NCBI RefSeq assembly: GCF_003261635.1
Contig: NZ_QFXK01000010.1
Span: 186,001 to 250,000 of the forward strand
Source: Kribbella monticola
Lineage (GTDB): Bacteria > Actinomycetota > Actinomycetes > Propionibacteriales > Kribbellaceae
Direction of reading: 5' to 3'
DNA: 64,000 nt
Position numbers and translations under genes: made by a program. Positions 1 to 9,463 of this stretch are shown in pieces (the first letter of the stretch is position 1; every line of letters begins with the position of its first letter). A model generated the notes under the pieces. The model saw nothing but the letters and a program-made list of their open reading frames with translations. It was not told the origin of the DNA and did no database searches.

Positions 1-2
1 AA

Positions 3-578
3 CAACTGAAGTTTGTCCAGCGTCGTGTCCGGGAATGCGGGCTGGAGTCGCGGATCACGGCCGAGCTGCGGGACTACCGAGAGCTGGGCGCCGGACAGTA
101 CAACGCGATCATCAGTATCGAGATGATCGAGGCGGTCGGCCAGCAGTACTGGCCCGCCTACTTCGAGGTGCTCGAGCAGCAGTTGGCGCCTTCGGGGCGG
201 ATCGGGCTGCAGGTCATCACGATGCGGCCGGATCGCTTCAGCAGCAGCCGAAACTCGAGGACCTGGGTCAACGAGTATGTCTTCCCCGGCTTCAAGCCAC
301 CGTCCGCGCCCGCGCTCGCGGCAGCTCTGCGGCAGCACTCCGGCCTGACGATCGTCGATCGGATGGCCTTCGGGCCGCACTTCGCCGAGACGCTCCGGAT
401 CTGGCGCGAAAGCTTCGCCGATGCGGCGGACGAAGTACAGGCGCTGGGCTTCGGTGATGTCTTTCAGCGCACCTGGGAGTTCTACCTCGCCAGCTGCGAA
501 GCGAGTTTTCGGGCCGGGCATTTCGACGTCAATCAGTTCATCCTGGCCGGCCGCGACGCGGGGGGCTCCGATGGCTGA
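3..578 (+). CDS. cfa: Cyclopropane-fatty-acyl-phospholipid synthase (Cfa/CMAS family), 5'-truncated by window edge
   Basis: This is the C-terminal ~190 residues of a SAM-dependent cyclopropane fatty acid synthase, which methylenates cis double bonds of membrane phospholipid acyl chains. The frame is open from base 3. It begins with the family's conserved 'glutamine-leucine ... DYR' stretch, followed by 'IEAVGQQYW', the loop 'LAPSGRIGLQVITM' and the late 'YVFPGFKPPS' block. The start lies outside the window. The stop overlaps the start of the downstream desaturase by 8 nt, which suggests a two-gene lipid-modification operon: a desaturase makes the double bond and Cfa consumes it. The family assignment is confident; whether it acts as a cyclopropane synthase or another unsaturated-acyl methyltransferase cannot be told from this part. 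Confidence 0.88.
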   Translation, partial: QLKFVQRRVRECGLESRITAELRDYRELGAGQYNAIISIEMIEAVGQQYWPAYFEVLEQQLAPSGRIGLQVITMRPDRFSSSRNSRTWVNEYVFPGFKPPSAPALAAALRQHSGLTIVDRMAFGPHFAETLRIWRESFADAADEVQALGFGDVFQRTWEFYLASCEASFRAGHFDVNQFILAGRDAGGSDG

Positions 579-1588
579 CGAAACAGCGCCACCTGCCATT
601 GCCCGGGGCACCTACCGGGAGCTGCGCTCGCTGGTCCGGCAGGCGGGTTTGCTCGAGCCGCGCACTGGCTACTACGTCCGCCGGATCGGTACGAATCTCC
701 TGGCCTTCGCTCTGGGGGTGCTGCTGTTCGCTGCGGCGGGCGACTCGTGGTGGCAGGTGCCGATCGCCGCCTATCTGGCGATTGTCACCAGCCAAATGGC
801 GATGATCGGCCACGACGCGGGCCATCGTCAGATCAGCCGATCGAGACGCGCGAACAATGTGCTGGGCTACCTCCACCTCAATCTCGCGGCCGGGGTCAGC
901 CATGGCTGGTGGAACGAACGGCACCGGAAACACCACGCGCATCCGAACGATCCCCGATTCGATCCCGATATCAGCAACAGCGTCATCGTGCTCTGGGCAG
1001 ATGAACGGCGCCTGTGGACCGGCCGATCGTGGGTGTCGAAGTACCAGGCTGTCTATTTCTTTCCGCTGCTGTTTCTGGCCCAGGGTTTTGCTTTGCATTT
1101 CAGTCACTTTAAGAATCTGAGCAAGCTGCCGGGCCGCGCCGTACTCATCGAATCGGCGCTCTTGGCCGTGCATGTGGCCGGCTATTGCTCGGCGCTCATG
1201 GCGACAATGTCGCCGCTGAAGATCGCTGCCTTCACCATGGTCAACCAGGGGATTCGGTGCGTATATCACCGGGACGGTTGCTCCGAATCACAAAGGAATG
1301 CCTGTCTGGCCGGAAGGGGCGCGGACGGACTACCTCCAGCGCCAGACGGCGACCGCCCGGAACATCCGTGGTGGTCGTGTCATCGAGCGCGCGTTCGGCG
1401 GCCTGAATTATCAGATCGAGCACCACCTCTTCCCGACCATGCCGGTGTGCTGCCTGAAGAAGGCGAAGCCCATCGTCGAGCAGTACTGCCGGGAGCACGG
1501 GCTGGCATACGCCGAGACCGGCCTCGTCGAGTCGTACTCGGCGGTTCTGCGGCACCTTGCGGAAGTGACGAACCCTTCTCGTCAGTGA
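571..1588 (+). pseudogene. Membrane fatty acid desaturase, broken by one frameshift
   Basis: A di-iron acyl desaturase of the DesA3/linoleoyl-CoA desaturase type. The first frame (ATG at 571) carries the histidine boxes HDAGH and HRKHH between hydrophobic segments. Homology then jumps at about 1250-1260 into the next frame, which carries 'APNHKGMP' and the third box QIEHHLF and ends at 1588. The jump corresponds to a net +1 or -2 nt at a G-run. All three metal-binding boxes survive, so the lesion is either recent or a sequencing error. The start overlaps the cfa stop and the stop overlaps the convergent NACHT gene by a few bases, so this is the natural gene boundary. Confidence 0.85.
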
Positions 1589-3921
1589 CGGGCCAGCCGT
1601 CGCTGGAGCTCGGCATGCCGGAACTGATAGACGGCGCCCGACTGACGCAAGACGCCCCGCCCGGTGTGCGCGTCCTTGAGGAACGCGATCAGCCGCCACG
1701 GCAGTCGTCCTGACGTGGCGAGCCAGACGCGGACGATCATGAAGCCTCCCCACGTCGCTTGGAAGAAGGCGAAGGCACAGCCGATGCCGATGAAGAGGGC
1801 GACACCGACTCCCAGCCCGAAGCCGGCCCCGCTGCGAGATCCGTTGAAGGGGTCCGGCGGGCTCAGCGCGGTGTTGAGGCCGATGGTCGCGCACAGCGGC
1901 AGCGCCAGTGCCAGGGAGACCAGGAACGTGCTGCGGTCCCGTGCCAGAACGACGGCCGGCGAGTTCGCTTTGGCGAGGTCGGTTGGGGTGGCGGCTTCGT
2001 AAAGGCCACCGGCCAGCCCGCCGGTCACGATCGCTAGCGCTCCACCGATCATCGCGGCCCCCGCATGGATGGTGAGGGACACCACGATCGCGAAGAGACC
2101 GCCACCAACTGCTCCGACTGCGAAGCCACGCCACGACCAGCGCAACCCACGGGCCGGTGCCCGGCGATTCAGTAGGTTCGCGCACAGTCCCGCGACCAGG
2201 CCGAGCGCCACGCCGTTGATTAGGTAAGAGCCGTCGCCGATCGATGTTCGCACCGGATCGGTGAAGCCGGCGCGCTCGTAGAACGCGATCGCCAGCTCTC
2301 CGCCCAGCGCGCTGACCAGCCCGACGCTGAAGCTGCTCATCGGTGCCGAGACGATGCCCACGGCAACACCACCCGCCACGAAGGCGGCGACATACGTGTT
2401 GCCCGGACCCGCGCCGAAGACAAGGAACGCGATGAACGCTGCCAACTCGCCACCGAGGATGCCGCCGGCTAGCGCACGGGACAGGCCCGGCTTGGCGGGC
2501 TTGACGCGTCCGCGGATCACCAGCCCGATCGCGAGCGTCGTGATGAGGCCGACGCCCCAGCCTCGCCAAGGGATCGTCAGGGCTCCGGCCACGGCTGCCA
2601 CCAAGCCGACCAGGAGCCCGACCGTCGGGCGCGGTGCGGCTCCGGTGAGATGCCACCAGGCGATGTCGGTGGTGCCGCCTTGACGGTGCTCCAGATCGCG
2701 GGCCAGGAAGGTCAGCCACCGCTGGGCCTTGGGGGCGCTCCAGCGGTTGCCTTTGAGGTTGTCCGGGTAGGGCCGGTAGGCGGCCGGAATGAACTGGTCG
2801 AAAAGATGTTCTTCGACCGCTGTGCGCGTGGCGAAGACGTCTGTATCGAGCAGTTCGGCAGGGCTGCGCGGAACCTCGGAGATCAGCTCGTCGACCCTAG
2901 GGTTGTAAATGGCGCGGGCCAGCGACGCCATCAGCGGCGTCGTCAAGGTCTGAGCGAGTGCACCCCGGTCGTCGGCGGCGACAGCGGCCGCGATGTCCGG
3001 CCACGGCGTATCCGCCTCCGGGCCGCCGGCGGACTCCGTGAGGTAATCGATGATGACCGCCGGATCCAGCGGACGGAGCTCGACGCCGGCTGCTCCGGCG
3101 AGTTTGGTCTTTTGAGCTCCGGCGGTGCTCAGCGCCTGGCTGTAGAGATCTGTTCGGCAGGCCAGAACCAGTCGCTGCCCGGACTGCAGAGCAGAGTTCA
3201 TCTTCCCCAGCGCGGAGGTGAGCAAGTGCGTCGGCATCTCGTCGAAACCGTCGAGAAGGGGGAAGATCAGTCCGGCCTCGAGCAGCCCCCGGGCGAGTGT
3301 CACCGGGGGGCCGTGCTTGAGCTTGGTCGCGAGGGCGGTGTTCTCGGTGCACAGCCAGCGTTCGATCCAGCCGTACAGGTCGTGCTCCTCGGGATCCCAG
3401 GAAGCGAGTGGGGCAAGGACCGGCACGGGGCCGCCCGGCTCGCGCCGTTCCAGCAGGTCGAGAATCAGCCGGAGCAGAAGGATGGTCTTACCTGATCCCG
3501 GTTCACCGAGGACCACGAGCCGGCCGGTCGGGACCCGGGTCAGGGTGGCGAGCAGATCCGGTCCCGAGCCGGCCAGTTCTTCAGGGCCGGCCGCCCAGGA
3601 CTCCGATCCGCCGGAGGGCCAGCCCGGACCGCTGCTGGCGATGCGCTGGATCGTTTCCCAGCCGGCCACCAAGGCCGGGTCCGCCGCCTGCCAGCTCACC
3701 GGGAGGGCGTACGGATCGTCGAGCTGGCGCCAGGTCGCTTCGTATCGCCATTGCCGACGGACAGCGATGGCCAACTGGTCGGCCGTATCGGTGATCTGCT
3801 GGCTCCGTGTCCTGCGCTGGGCGCGGACGAAGGTGTTGTGCTGTGTCGCGTAGTCGCCGACGATGAAACCCTGGGAGTGCGATATCTCCACTTTCGGGCT
3901 TTCGTCGGAATGCTCCGGCAT
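1582..3921 (-). CDS. NACHT NTPase with N-terminal RHIM-like amyloid motif and multi-pass membrane region
   Basis: A 779-aa NLR-like STAND NTPase. Residues ~16-31 (SQGFIVGDYATQHNTF) match the bacterial amyloid signalling motif seen at the N-terminus of actinobacterial NLRs. Walker A is GEPGSGKT at 139-146 and Walker B is FPLLDGFDE near 220-228. From about residue 440 onward a long Gly/Ala/Val-rich region has several predicted membrane helices. The gene starts 26 nt after the small effector gene upstream, which ends in a matching motif. The family model (Daskalov/Dyrka/Saupe work on BASS motifs) is that ligand-induced NACHT oligomerisation templates amyloid folding of the effector motif and triggers membrane-directed cell death. 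The architecture is seen in sequence; the trigger is unknown. Confidence 0.85.
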   Translation of the reverse strand: MPEHSDESPKVEISHSQGFIVGDYATQHNTFVRAQRRTRSQQITDTADQLAIAVRRQWRYEATWRQLDDPYALPVSWQAADPALVAGWETIQRIASSGPGWPSGGSESWAAGPEELAGSGPDLLATLTRVPTGRLVVLGEPGSGKTILLLRLILDLLERREPGGPVPVLAPLASWDPEEHDLYGWIERWLCTENTALATKLKHGPPVTLARGLLEAGLIFPLLDGFDEMPTHLLTSALGKMNSALQSGQRLVLACRTDLYSQALSTAGAQKTKLAGAAGVELRPLDPAVIIDYLTESAGGPEADTPWPDIAAAVAADDRGALAQTLTTPLMASLARAIYNPRVDELISEVPRSPAELLDTDVFATRTAVEEHLFDQFIPAAYRPYPDNLKGNRWSAPKAQRWLTFLARDLEHRQGGTTDIAWWHLTGAAPRPTVGLLVGLVAAVAGALTIPWRGWGVGLITTLAIGLVIRGRVKPAKPGLSRALAGGILGGELAAFIAFLVFGAGPGNTYVAAFVAGGVAVGIVSAPMSSFSVGLVSALGGELAIAFYERAGFTDPVRTSIGDGSYLINGVALGLVAGLCANLLNRRAPARGLRWSWRGFAVGAVGGGLFAIVVSLTIHAGAAMIGGALAIVTGGLAGGLYEAATPTDLAKANSPAVVLARDRSTFLVSLALALPLCATIGLNTALSPPDPFNGSRSGAGFGLGVGVALFIGIGCAFAFFQATWGGFMIVRVWLATSGRLPWRLIAFLKDAHTGRGVLRQSGAVYQFRHAELQRRLARH

Positions 3922-3947
3922 CGATCTCCTGCTCAGGAACGGGCCCG

Positions 3948-4331
3948 TCAGCCGGCGCCGAAGGTGTTCGACTGCTGATTGTGATCGCCGACCTGGAAGC
4001 CTTGGCTGTCGCGGATGGTCACCGCATACTTTCCCTGCGCGGCGCCGGGCGGATCCACCAGCTCCATCAGCGCGCGGGCGGCGCGGAGGATGTCCTCGTC
4101 CTGGCCCGCGTCCACCTCATCGAGCGCCTTGCTCAGGGGCAGGGCCCATGTCTGCGGGTCCTCGGAGTAGGCGGTCAGTGCCAGTGCTGCCTTGTCGTTC
4201 CCCTGAAAGCGAGCGGCGACGAGCTCCTTGAGACCGGAGTAGGCGTCCTTGATCGCCGAACCGGCGGCATCGCCGATTCCTTTCAGTGCGCCGGCGGCCA
4301 GCGCCCCCAGGATCAGTGAGATCGGATCCAT
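3948..4331 (-). CDS. Bell-domain-like effector with C-terminal RHIM-like amyloid motif
   Basis: A 127-aa protein in operon order upstream of the NACHT gene. I chose the ATG at 4331 over the GTG at 4346 because GGGGAG sits at proper distance upstream and the protein then begins MDPISLILGALAAGA. That Gly/Ala-rich amphipathic start is typical of Bell/HeLo-like membrane-perturbing domains. The C-terminus ends in SQGFQVGDHNQQSNTF, which aligns without gaps to SQGFIVGDYATQHNTF of the partner NTPase. A paired effector C-terminal motif and NLR N-terminal motif is the hallmark of bacterial amyloid signalling (BASS3/RHIM-like). The function, membrane disruption on templating, is inferred from fungal HET-S/HELL and bacterial Bell analogues. 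Confidence 0.78.
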   Translation of the reverse strand: MDPISLILGALAAGALKGIGDAAGSAIKDAYSGLKELVAARFQGNDKAALALTAYSEDPQTWALPLSKALDEVDAGQDEDILRAARALMELVDPPGAAQGKYAVTIRDSQGFQVGDHNQQSNTFGAG

Positions 4332-4383
4332 TCCTGCTCCCCCCACGAAGGAGTGCTCAGCATGCCATCGGCAGCAGAATTAG

Positions 4384-4850
4384 TCACGCCTCCCGGCGGA
4401 CAATCATGTCGCAGGCATATTCGACTCCGTTCTCGTTCTGCAGGTGCCGCGCAGCGCGCTGAGCGCCCGAGGTGGTTCGGTCGCGGGCGAGTGACTTGGC
4501 CAGCGGCGACTCGTTCGCCCCAGAAAGGCTGGTCGGAGAAGGTCGGCCAGACGACGAGGGGTCGGGCGTCCGGCGCGGAGTCCCGCGGCAGCCGAGTGCG
4601 AGGCTGCCGCTGCCTACGTAGATCGGTGGTGGACCTGCGGCGAGAAAGTCTGTGAGTTCGGTGGCGGTGCCCACTGCGGGTCCTTGTCGAGGAACCAATA
4701 GCCGGTTAGGTGCACGGTGGGTGGCCAGTCTGCAGGGCGTCGCACCACGTGGCGGCTGAAGGCGCACAGGATGAGGTCGGCGCCGGCCGAGCGGGTGAGA
4801 GGAAGCAGCGGTAGGTCAAGCTCCGCCGCCGCTGGCGTCTTCCCCTCACA
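4384..4850 (-). pseudogene. Relic of a GT1/MGT-type glycosyltransferase
   Basis: Translating the minus strand piecewise gives the linear order of a UGT/MGT-type glycosyltransferase: 'CAFSRHVVRRPADWPP', 'VHLTGYWFLD', 'DFLAAGPPPIYVGSGS', then in another frame 'RPLVVWPTFSDQPFWGERV'. The last is the donor-binding block around the conserved Asp-Gln. At least two frame changes and a large internal loss separate the pieces, and neither a start nor an N-terminal domain is present. It is a decayed gene; the substrate is unknown. Confidence 0.75.
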
Positions 4851-4985
4851 GGGCGTGTCCCGGTCGCAGGTGTCTTCCGAACTACCTAGCCTGGACTCCG
4901 GGCCGACGACAACCTGAAGTCAGCCCACCCGACGTGAGAATGCGACCGACACTCCGCGGCACAGTTCTGGGCGAGGAGGGACCGG

Positions 4986-5915
4986 GTGGCACGTATGTCT
5001 ACGCCGAAGATGGGAGCCGCGGTGGCCGTCACCCCGGTGCCCGTGGACGCCGTCGAAGCGATGAAGTCCGCCAGGTCGGTAGCGAACAAGCTCGATGCTC
5101 TGTTGTCCAGCTCCCTGGCACATGCCGGTGCTGCGCACACCTGCCGCTGGCATCACGTCAAGGCGATCGGGCTCACGGACGCTCAGCGTGCGGCGGTCGC
5201 CTGGATCATCGCCGAAGAGGTCATGGAGAGTCGTGGCGGGCGCTCCCGAGTGAAGCAGCTCTGGCTCGACTCGGTGACCACCGGCACGAAGTTGATCGGG
5301 GGGGACCGGGATCTGCTGGCCGCGTTCGTGAACGACGTATTCGGGGTGCCAGGTAAGCCGAAGTCCCTCGATCACCTGACTGGACACGTCGGGGAGTGGC
5401 TCTGGTATCTCCACGCTCGGGATCTGCTGGATCCGTCCCGCACGATCTTGCGGCTCGAGCCGCCCAAGTTCACCGTCACGGAGCAGGGTGCGGACGGCCT
5501 GGTGCTCTACACGGAGACGGGCACCGGCACCACGTTCTTCCGGCTCTGGGAGACCAAGAAGCACACGGGCGTCGGCTCGATATCGAACGCGACAGGCAAG
5601 GCCTACACCCAGGTGTCCAAAAGGGCCGAGGAATACCTGGCCAAGTTGACGGCACCCCTGTCGCTGAGCCCTGGGGCGGTCGGCGATCTCGGCAAGGAAC
5701 TCGCCGACCTGTGGATCGACGGCGACCCGCGTGCGGGGGTAGGAGTGAGCGTCGCCTCCGACAAGGTCCCCCCGCCGAATGCGTGTTTCACCACGATGGG
5801 CGGTCATTTCATGAAGTTCGATCAGCCCGGCCAGCTCGAGGGGCTACTCGTCAGCGTCGAGGAGCTCGATCAGATCGCTGTCACTGTGAGGGAGTACTTG
5901 TGGACCGCGCTCTGA
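4986..5915 (+). CDS. DUF1837/HamA-like putative nuclease of a two-gene defence operon
   Basis: A 309-aa protein starting at GTG 4986, 6 nt after GGAGG. The middle contains 'DGLVLY ... FRLWETKKH' (about residues 168-193), a D...ExK arrangement compatible with a PD-(D/E)XK nuclease core as in DUF1837 proteins. It also has the family's 'GEWLWYLHARDLL' helix just before. The helicase gene overlaps its 3' end by 16 nt, so the two are translationally coupled. A nuclease-like protein plus a Ski2/DEAD helicase is the Hachiman (HamAB) and AbpAB arrangement, which protects against phage by DNA degradation on sensing of aberrant DNA. I assign it by architecture; Hachiman versus AbpAB cannot be decided by eye. 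Confidence 0.62.
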   Translation: MARMSTPKMGAAVAVTPVPVDAVEAMKSARSVANKLDALLSSSLAHAGAAHTCRWHHVKAIGLTDAQRAAVAWIIAEEVMESRGGRSRVKQLWLDSVTTGTKLIGGDRDLLAAFVNDVFGVPGKPKSLDHLTGHVGEWLWYLHARDLLDPSRTILRLEPPKFTVTEQGADGLVLYTETGTGTTFFRLWETKKHTGVGSISNATGKAYTQVSKRAEEYLAKLTAPLSLSPGAVGDLGKELADLWIDGDPRAGVGVSVASDKVPPPNACFTTMGGHFMKFDQPGQLEGLLVSVEELDQIAVTVREYLWTAL

Positions 5916-8900
5916 AGGCAGAAGACCTGGCCGACGCGCTCGGAAGCGGTCACCCTGACGGTGCGCTGCCGACAGTCGACGAACTGATCGACTTGATCGC
6001 GGAGATCGAGGTACGAGCCTTCGTCGGTCCTGGCGAGGTCGACGACGCAGTGCTGGCAGCCGCTTGGTACCTGCACGCTGTTGCTTCCGCCGCGAACGCA
6101 GAGGGCCTCTACACGCCCGTACGTCAGCAGCGGGCCTTTCGGGTCTCGGCGCACATCTTCGATCTCGCGCTGGGAGCCGAGGGACGGACGGCCGTCGAGC
6201 GCTTGACGTTCGCGTTCGCGGCTCAGGTGGGGTACCGACGCTCTGACCTTGATCCGAACGCCACGGCGATCTGGAGGCGTGTCGACGCTGACCTGGCCGA
6301 CGTGGCTCCGGGCGACCGTGAGGAGCGTGGCGAGGTGCTTGTCGTCCCGTTCACCGAGTCCGCCTCGATCGGACGGTCCTTCTCGTTGATGGCCATCCGT
6401 GCCGGCGTCGCGTTCCTCGGCCTGGACTTCAACCGGGTCTCGGAGTTGCTGGTCGGCTGGAAGCGTCAGATCACTGCCACGCGGGACCTGATCGAGATGG
6501 ACAGCCTGGTCACGACGATGTTCGGCCCGGGCGAGCAGATCGTCTCCGCGGTGGAGGACCTGGTGATCTTCCTTCGCTACGGGTATGGCTCACGGCTGGC
6601 GGAGGCTCGTGCGGCCTTGCGTTCGGTCGTCGATCTGACGGCAGGTGAGGGTGATCATGACGCGCGCTGGGTGGCGGCACACCTGCTGGCGATCGCAGAC
6701 GGGATGGAGACCGCCAGCATCTGGCGCGTCCTGCCGCCCGGCTCGCCTGATGAGCTCGCACAAGCGTTCACCATCGGCAGTCCGCCGGTGCTGACCTTGT
6801 GGCCGCCCCAGCGTGATTTGCTCCGCCGCACCGAGCTGAATCCCCTGGATCCAGCGACAAAGCGACTCCTGTTGTCGGTTCCGACCAGCGCAGGCAAGAC
6901 TCTGCTCGCGCAAATCATCATCTGCCACCATTTGGCCACTGGCAGCGGTGACGTCTGCTACGTGACTCCGTTGCGGAGTCTCGGCCGGGAGATGCGTCAG
7001 GCACTCGCGAGCCGATTGCGCATTCTGCAGAAGGGCCTCGGGGACGACCTTCCAGATTTCGCGTCACTGGACCTCAACGAGTTGCTCCGGTTCTTCTGGT
7101 CTGGCAGCAACACAGTCGAGATCATGACACCGGAGCGTCTCGCCCACATGCTGCGCCGCGATCCTGACGGTGTCTTGTCCCGCTTCTCGATGTTCGTCAT
7201 CGACGAGGCGCACCTGGTGGCACAACCCAACCGTGGATTCCTGCTGGAATCCCTTCTCGCCTTGCTCGCGACCACCGACACCCGACTTGTCCTGCTGTCC
7301 GGGGTGATGGGCAACGCCAAGCAGGTCGCGAGCTGGCTCGACGACAGCAGCGAGAGCGTCCTGTTCTCCTCGTCCTGGCGTGGTCCGCGGCGGCTTCACG
7401 GCATCCTGAACTCGACGATTCTGTGGGACACCGAGCGTGTGAGCAGCACCCGGTCGAAGTCGCATCCGCTGCGCAAGGACTACGACGTCATCGGCACCTT
7501 ACGGATCAAACCGGCCGAGGCATCAACGCGTGAGCTGTGGACCAGAAGAGACTCTCCGCTCGGCGCCAAGCGCTTCGAGTTCGCGCCAGATGGAACTGAC
7601 CGGCGCAATGTCAGCTCCGGGACTACACCCTTCTATAAGATTTGTGCCACTGCGGCCCGCGTGTTCCTGCACGCCGGGAGCCTGCTGATGATCGTCTCTC
7701 GCCGGGACTACGCTCGCGGCGCGGCCGAGACGCTCGCCGCGCAGTTGCCGGACAGTACCCGGACGGGTGATCTCGTCGATTTTCTCGTCGAGCGGATCGG
7801 CGAGGAACACCCTCTCGTGGGCTGCCTTCGCAAGGGTGTGGGGTACCACCACGCCGGACTGCCTGTCGACGTTCTGGACGCGCTGGAGCAGGGGGTCCGC
7901 TCCGAGAAGATCGTGGCGCTGGTGGCTACCACGACGCTCACCGACGGCGTGAATCTCCCCGTGCGGACCGTGCTGATCTCCGAAACGAGATTCCCGACCC
8001 AGGACCCGGCGCAGCACTTCGATCCGGCACGTCTGCTCAACGCGGTCGGCCGGGCGGGCCGCGCTGGACGCGAAACCGAGGGCTGGATCATCCTCGCGCT
8101 GCAGCAGAAACCCGAACCCGCGGACTTCGATCAGTTGCGGCCGGCCGACGAGGATCTCGAAATCCAGTCATCGCTGATGTCCGAGAGGGCTGTGGAGCAG
8201 CTTGCCGAGGCCGAGGGCCTGCTGGCGGCGAGTGCCGATGCCATCTTCCAGCTGGCCGACAGCGCAACCGCGGACTTCGCGTCGTTTCTGTGGTTCGTCT
8301 TCTCGGCACAGCAGCGGCTGGAAGAGATGCTGACGAGCTTCCACATCGCCGGCGCCGTGCAGCGGCTGCTCGGTTTCGCTCAGATGCCCCCGGAGCTGGC
8401 CGAGCGCTGGCTGGCGCTCGGACGACGTGTCCGCGAAGCGTATGACCGGACCCCTTCGGAGAGCCGGCACCGCTGGGCGACCGCGGGGACCTCTCTGGGA
8501 AGTGCCCGTGCGTTGGAGAATGTCGCGACGGCCGTTGCCGTTGAGACTCACTCGGCTCACCCGGTCATGGAAGGTGAGGGCACGAAGCAGACGCTGTCCG
8601 TCGACGAAACGCTGGAGATCTTCGCATCGGTGGATGCGTTCGGGGCGTTGCTGGCCCTGCCCGAGTGCGGCAAGGCGTGGACGTTCAAGTCCACGGTCGG
8701 CAGCAGGTCGACTTTGGTCGTACCACCTGTGCCTGCGCTGAAACTCTGGATGGGTGGCCTCGACGTCCCCTCCCTGGCCGCGGAGCTTCTCCCTACCGTC
8801 ACGAACGCGGCCTGGAGGCTCGAGCAGACAGTTGATGCGATCAGCGGTGCGTTCGAACACTTCTTCAGCTGGACCGTCGGTGCCGTGATCGAGCAAGCGA

Positions 8901-9457
8901 ATGTGATCCTCGAAGAGATCGAGTCACCTACGCGACTGCCACAAGACCTGACATACATGATCAGGTATGGAGTTGACACCCAGCAGGCCATCGGGCTGCT
9001 GGGGCGCGGCGTTCGCTCTCGGCGCCTGGCCTATGTGGTGGGACAGCGTGCGGCATCCGACGGCAGGCAACTCGAGCAGGTCGTCGACTGGCTGCGGCTG
9101 CTCCACATCGAGGGGTGGATCGAAGAGTTCGATGCCACGCCGCGTGAGATCGAGGATCTTGCCGACGTTACCCGGGATGCGTCGACCGGTCTTCTGCGGC
9201 AGTTTCTTTCGTCGTCAGAGGCATCCGCGAAGCTTCACGTACCGATGGAGCCGGCCCCGTCCGCGCCGCTGGCAGTGACGCTGCGGATCGTCGACGCGCA
9301 TCTACCTGTCGAGGTTTGGACAGTAGGTGATCGAGCAGACCGCGTCGGCATTATATCGGCCGCACACCACTCCGATGTCTTTGCCCTGACCAGTGCGGGC
9401 CTGACATTCTCGGCGTTGACGGATGGCTCGGCGATCACCATCCGAGCCGACAGCTGA
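5900..9457 (+). CDS. Ski2-like superfamily 2 helicase (HamB/AbpB-type)
   Basis: A 1185-aa SF2 helicase. I set the start at GTG 5900 (GGGAG 7 nt upstream) because the longer open frame upstream only shadows the nuclease gene. Motifs in order: I SVPTSAGKT (~327), Ia TPLRSLGREM, 'VEIMTPERL', II FVIDEAHLV (~432), III LLSGVMGNAKQ, Ski2-type IV GVGYHHAGLP (~646), V TTTLTDGVNLP, and VI NAVGRAGRAGRETEG (~714). A ~450-residue C-terminal region lacks recognisable motifs, and ~300 N-terminal residues precede the helicase core. It partners the DUF1837-like protein. The family role is ATP-driven nucleic-acid translocation that activates or feeds the nuclease; phage specificity is unknown. Confidence 0.75.
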   Translation: MDRALKAEDLADALGSGHPDGALPTVDELIDLIAEIEVRAFVGPGEVDDAVLAAAWYLHAVASAANAEGLYTPVRQQRAFRVSAHIFDLALGAEGRTAVERLTFAFAAQVGYRRSDLDPNATAIWRRVDADLADVAPGDREERGEVLVVPFTESASIGRSFSLMAIRAGVAFLGLDFNRVSELLVGWKRQITATRDLIEMDSLVTTMFGPGEQIVSAVEDLVIFLRYGYGSRLAEARAALRSVVDLTAGEGDHDARWVAAHLLAIADGMETASIWRVLPPGSPDELAQAFTIGSPPVLTLWPPQRDLLRRTELNPLDPATKRLLLSVPTSAGKTLLAQIIICHHLATGSGDVCYVTPLRSLGREMRQALASRLRILQKGLGDDLPDFASLDLNELLRFFWSGSNTVEIMTPERLAHMLRRDPDGVLSRFSMFVIDEAHLVAQPNRGFLLESLLALLATTDTRLVLLSGVMGNAKQVASWLDDSSESVLFSSSWRGPRRLHGILNSTILWDTERVSSTRSKSHPLRKDYDVIGTLRIKPAEASTRELWTRRDSPLGAKRFEFAPDGTDRRNVSSGTTPFYKICATAARVFLHAGSLLMIVSRRDYARGAAETLAAQLPDSTRTGDLVDFLVERIGEEHPLVGCLRKGVGYHHAGLPVDVLDALEQGVRSEKIVALVATTTLTDGVNLPVRTVLISETRFPTQDPAQHFDPARLLNAVGRAGRAGRETEGWIILALQQKPEPADFDQLRPADEDLEIQSSLMSERAVEQLAEAEGLLAASADAIFQLADSATADFASFLWFVFSAQQRLEEMLTSFHIAGAVQRLLGFAQMPPELAERWLALGRRVREAYDRTPSESRHRWATAGTSLGSARALENVATAVAVETHSAHPVMEGEGTKQTLSVDETLEIFASVDAFGALLALPECGKAWTFKSTVGSRSTLVVPPVPALKLWMGGLDVPSLAAELLPTVTNAAWRLEQTVDAISGAFEHFFSWTVGAVIEQANVILEEIESPTRLPQDLTYMIRYGVDTQQAIGLLGRGVRSRRLAYVVGQRAASDGRQLEQVVDWLRLLHIEGWIEEFDATPREIEDLADVTRDASTGLLRQFLSSSEASAKLHVPMEPAPSAPLAVTLRIVDAHLPVEVWTVGDRADRVGIISAAHHSDVFALTSAGLTFSALTDGSAITIRADS

Positions 9458-9463
9458 TTATGC

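Noticed and set aside
5396..5899. N-terminal extension of the helicase frame
   Set aside because: It overlaps the nuclease gene in another frame and is Arg/Gly-rich; GTG 5900 has a proper ribosome site.
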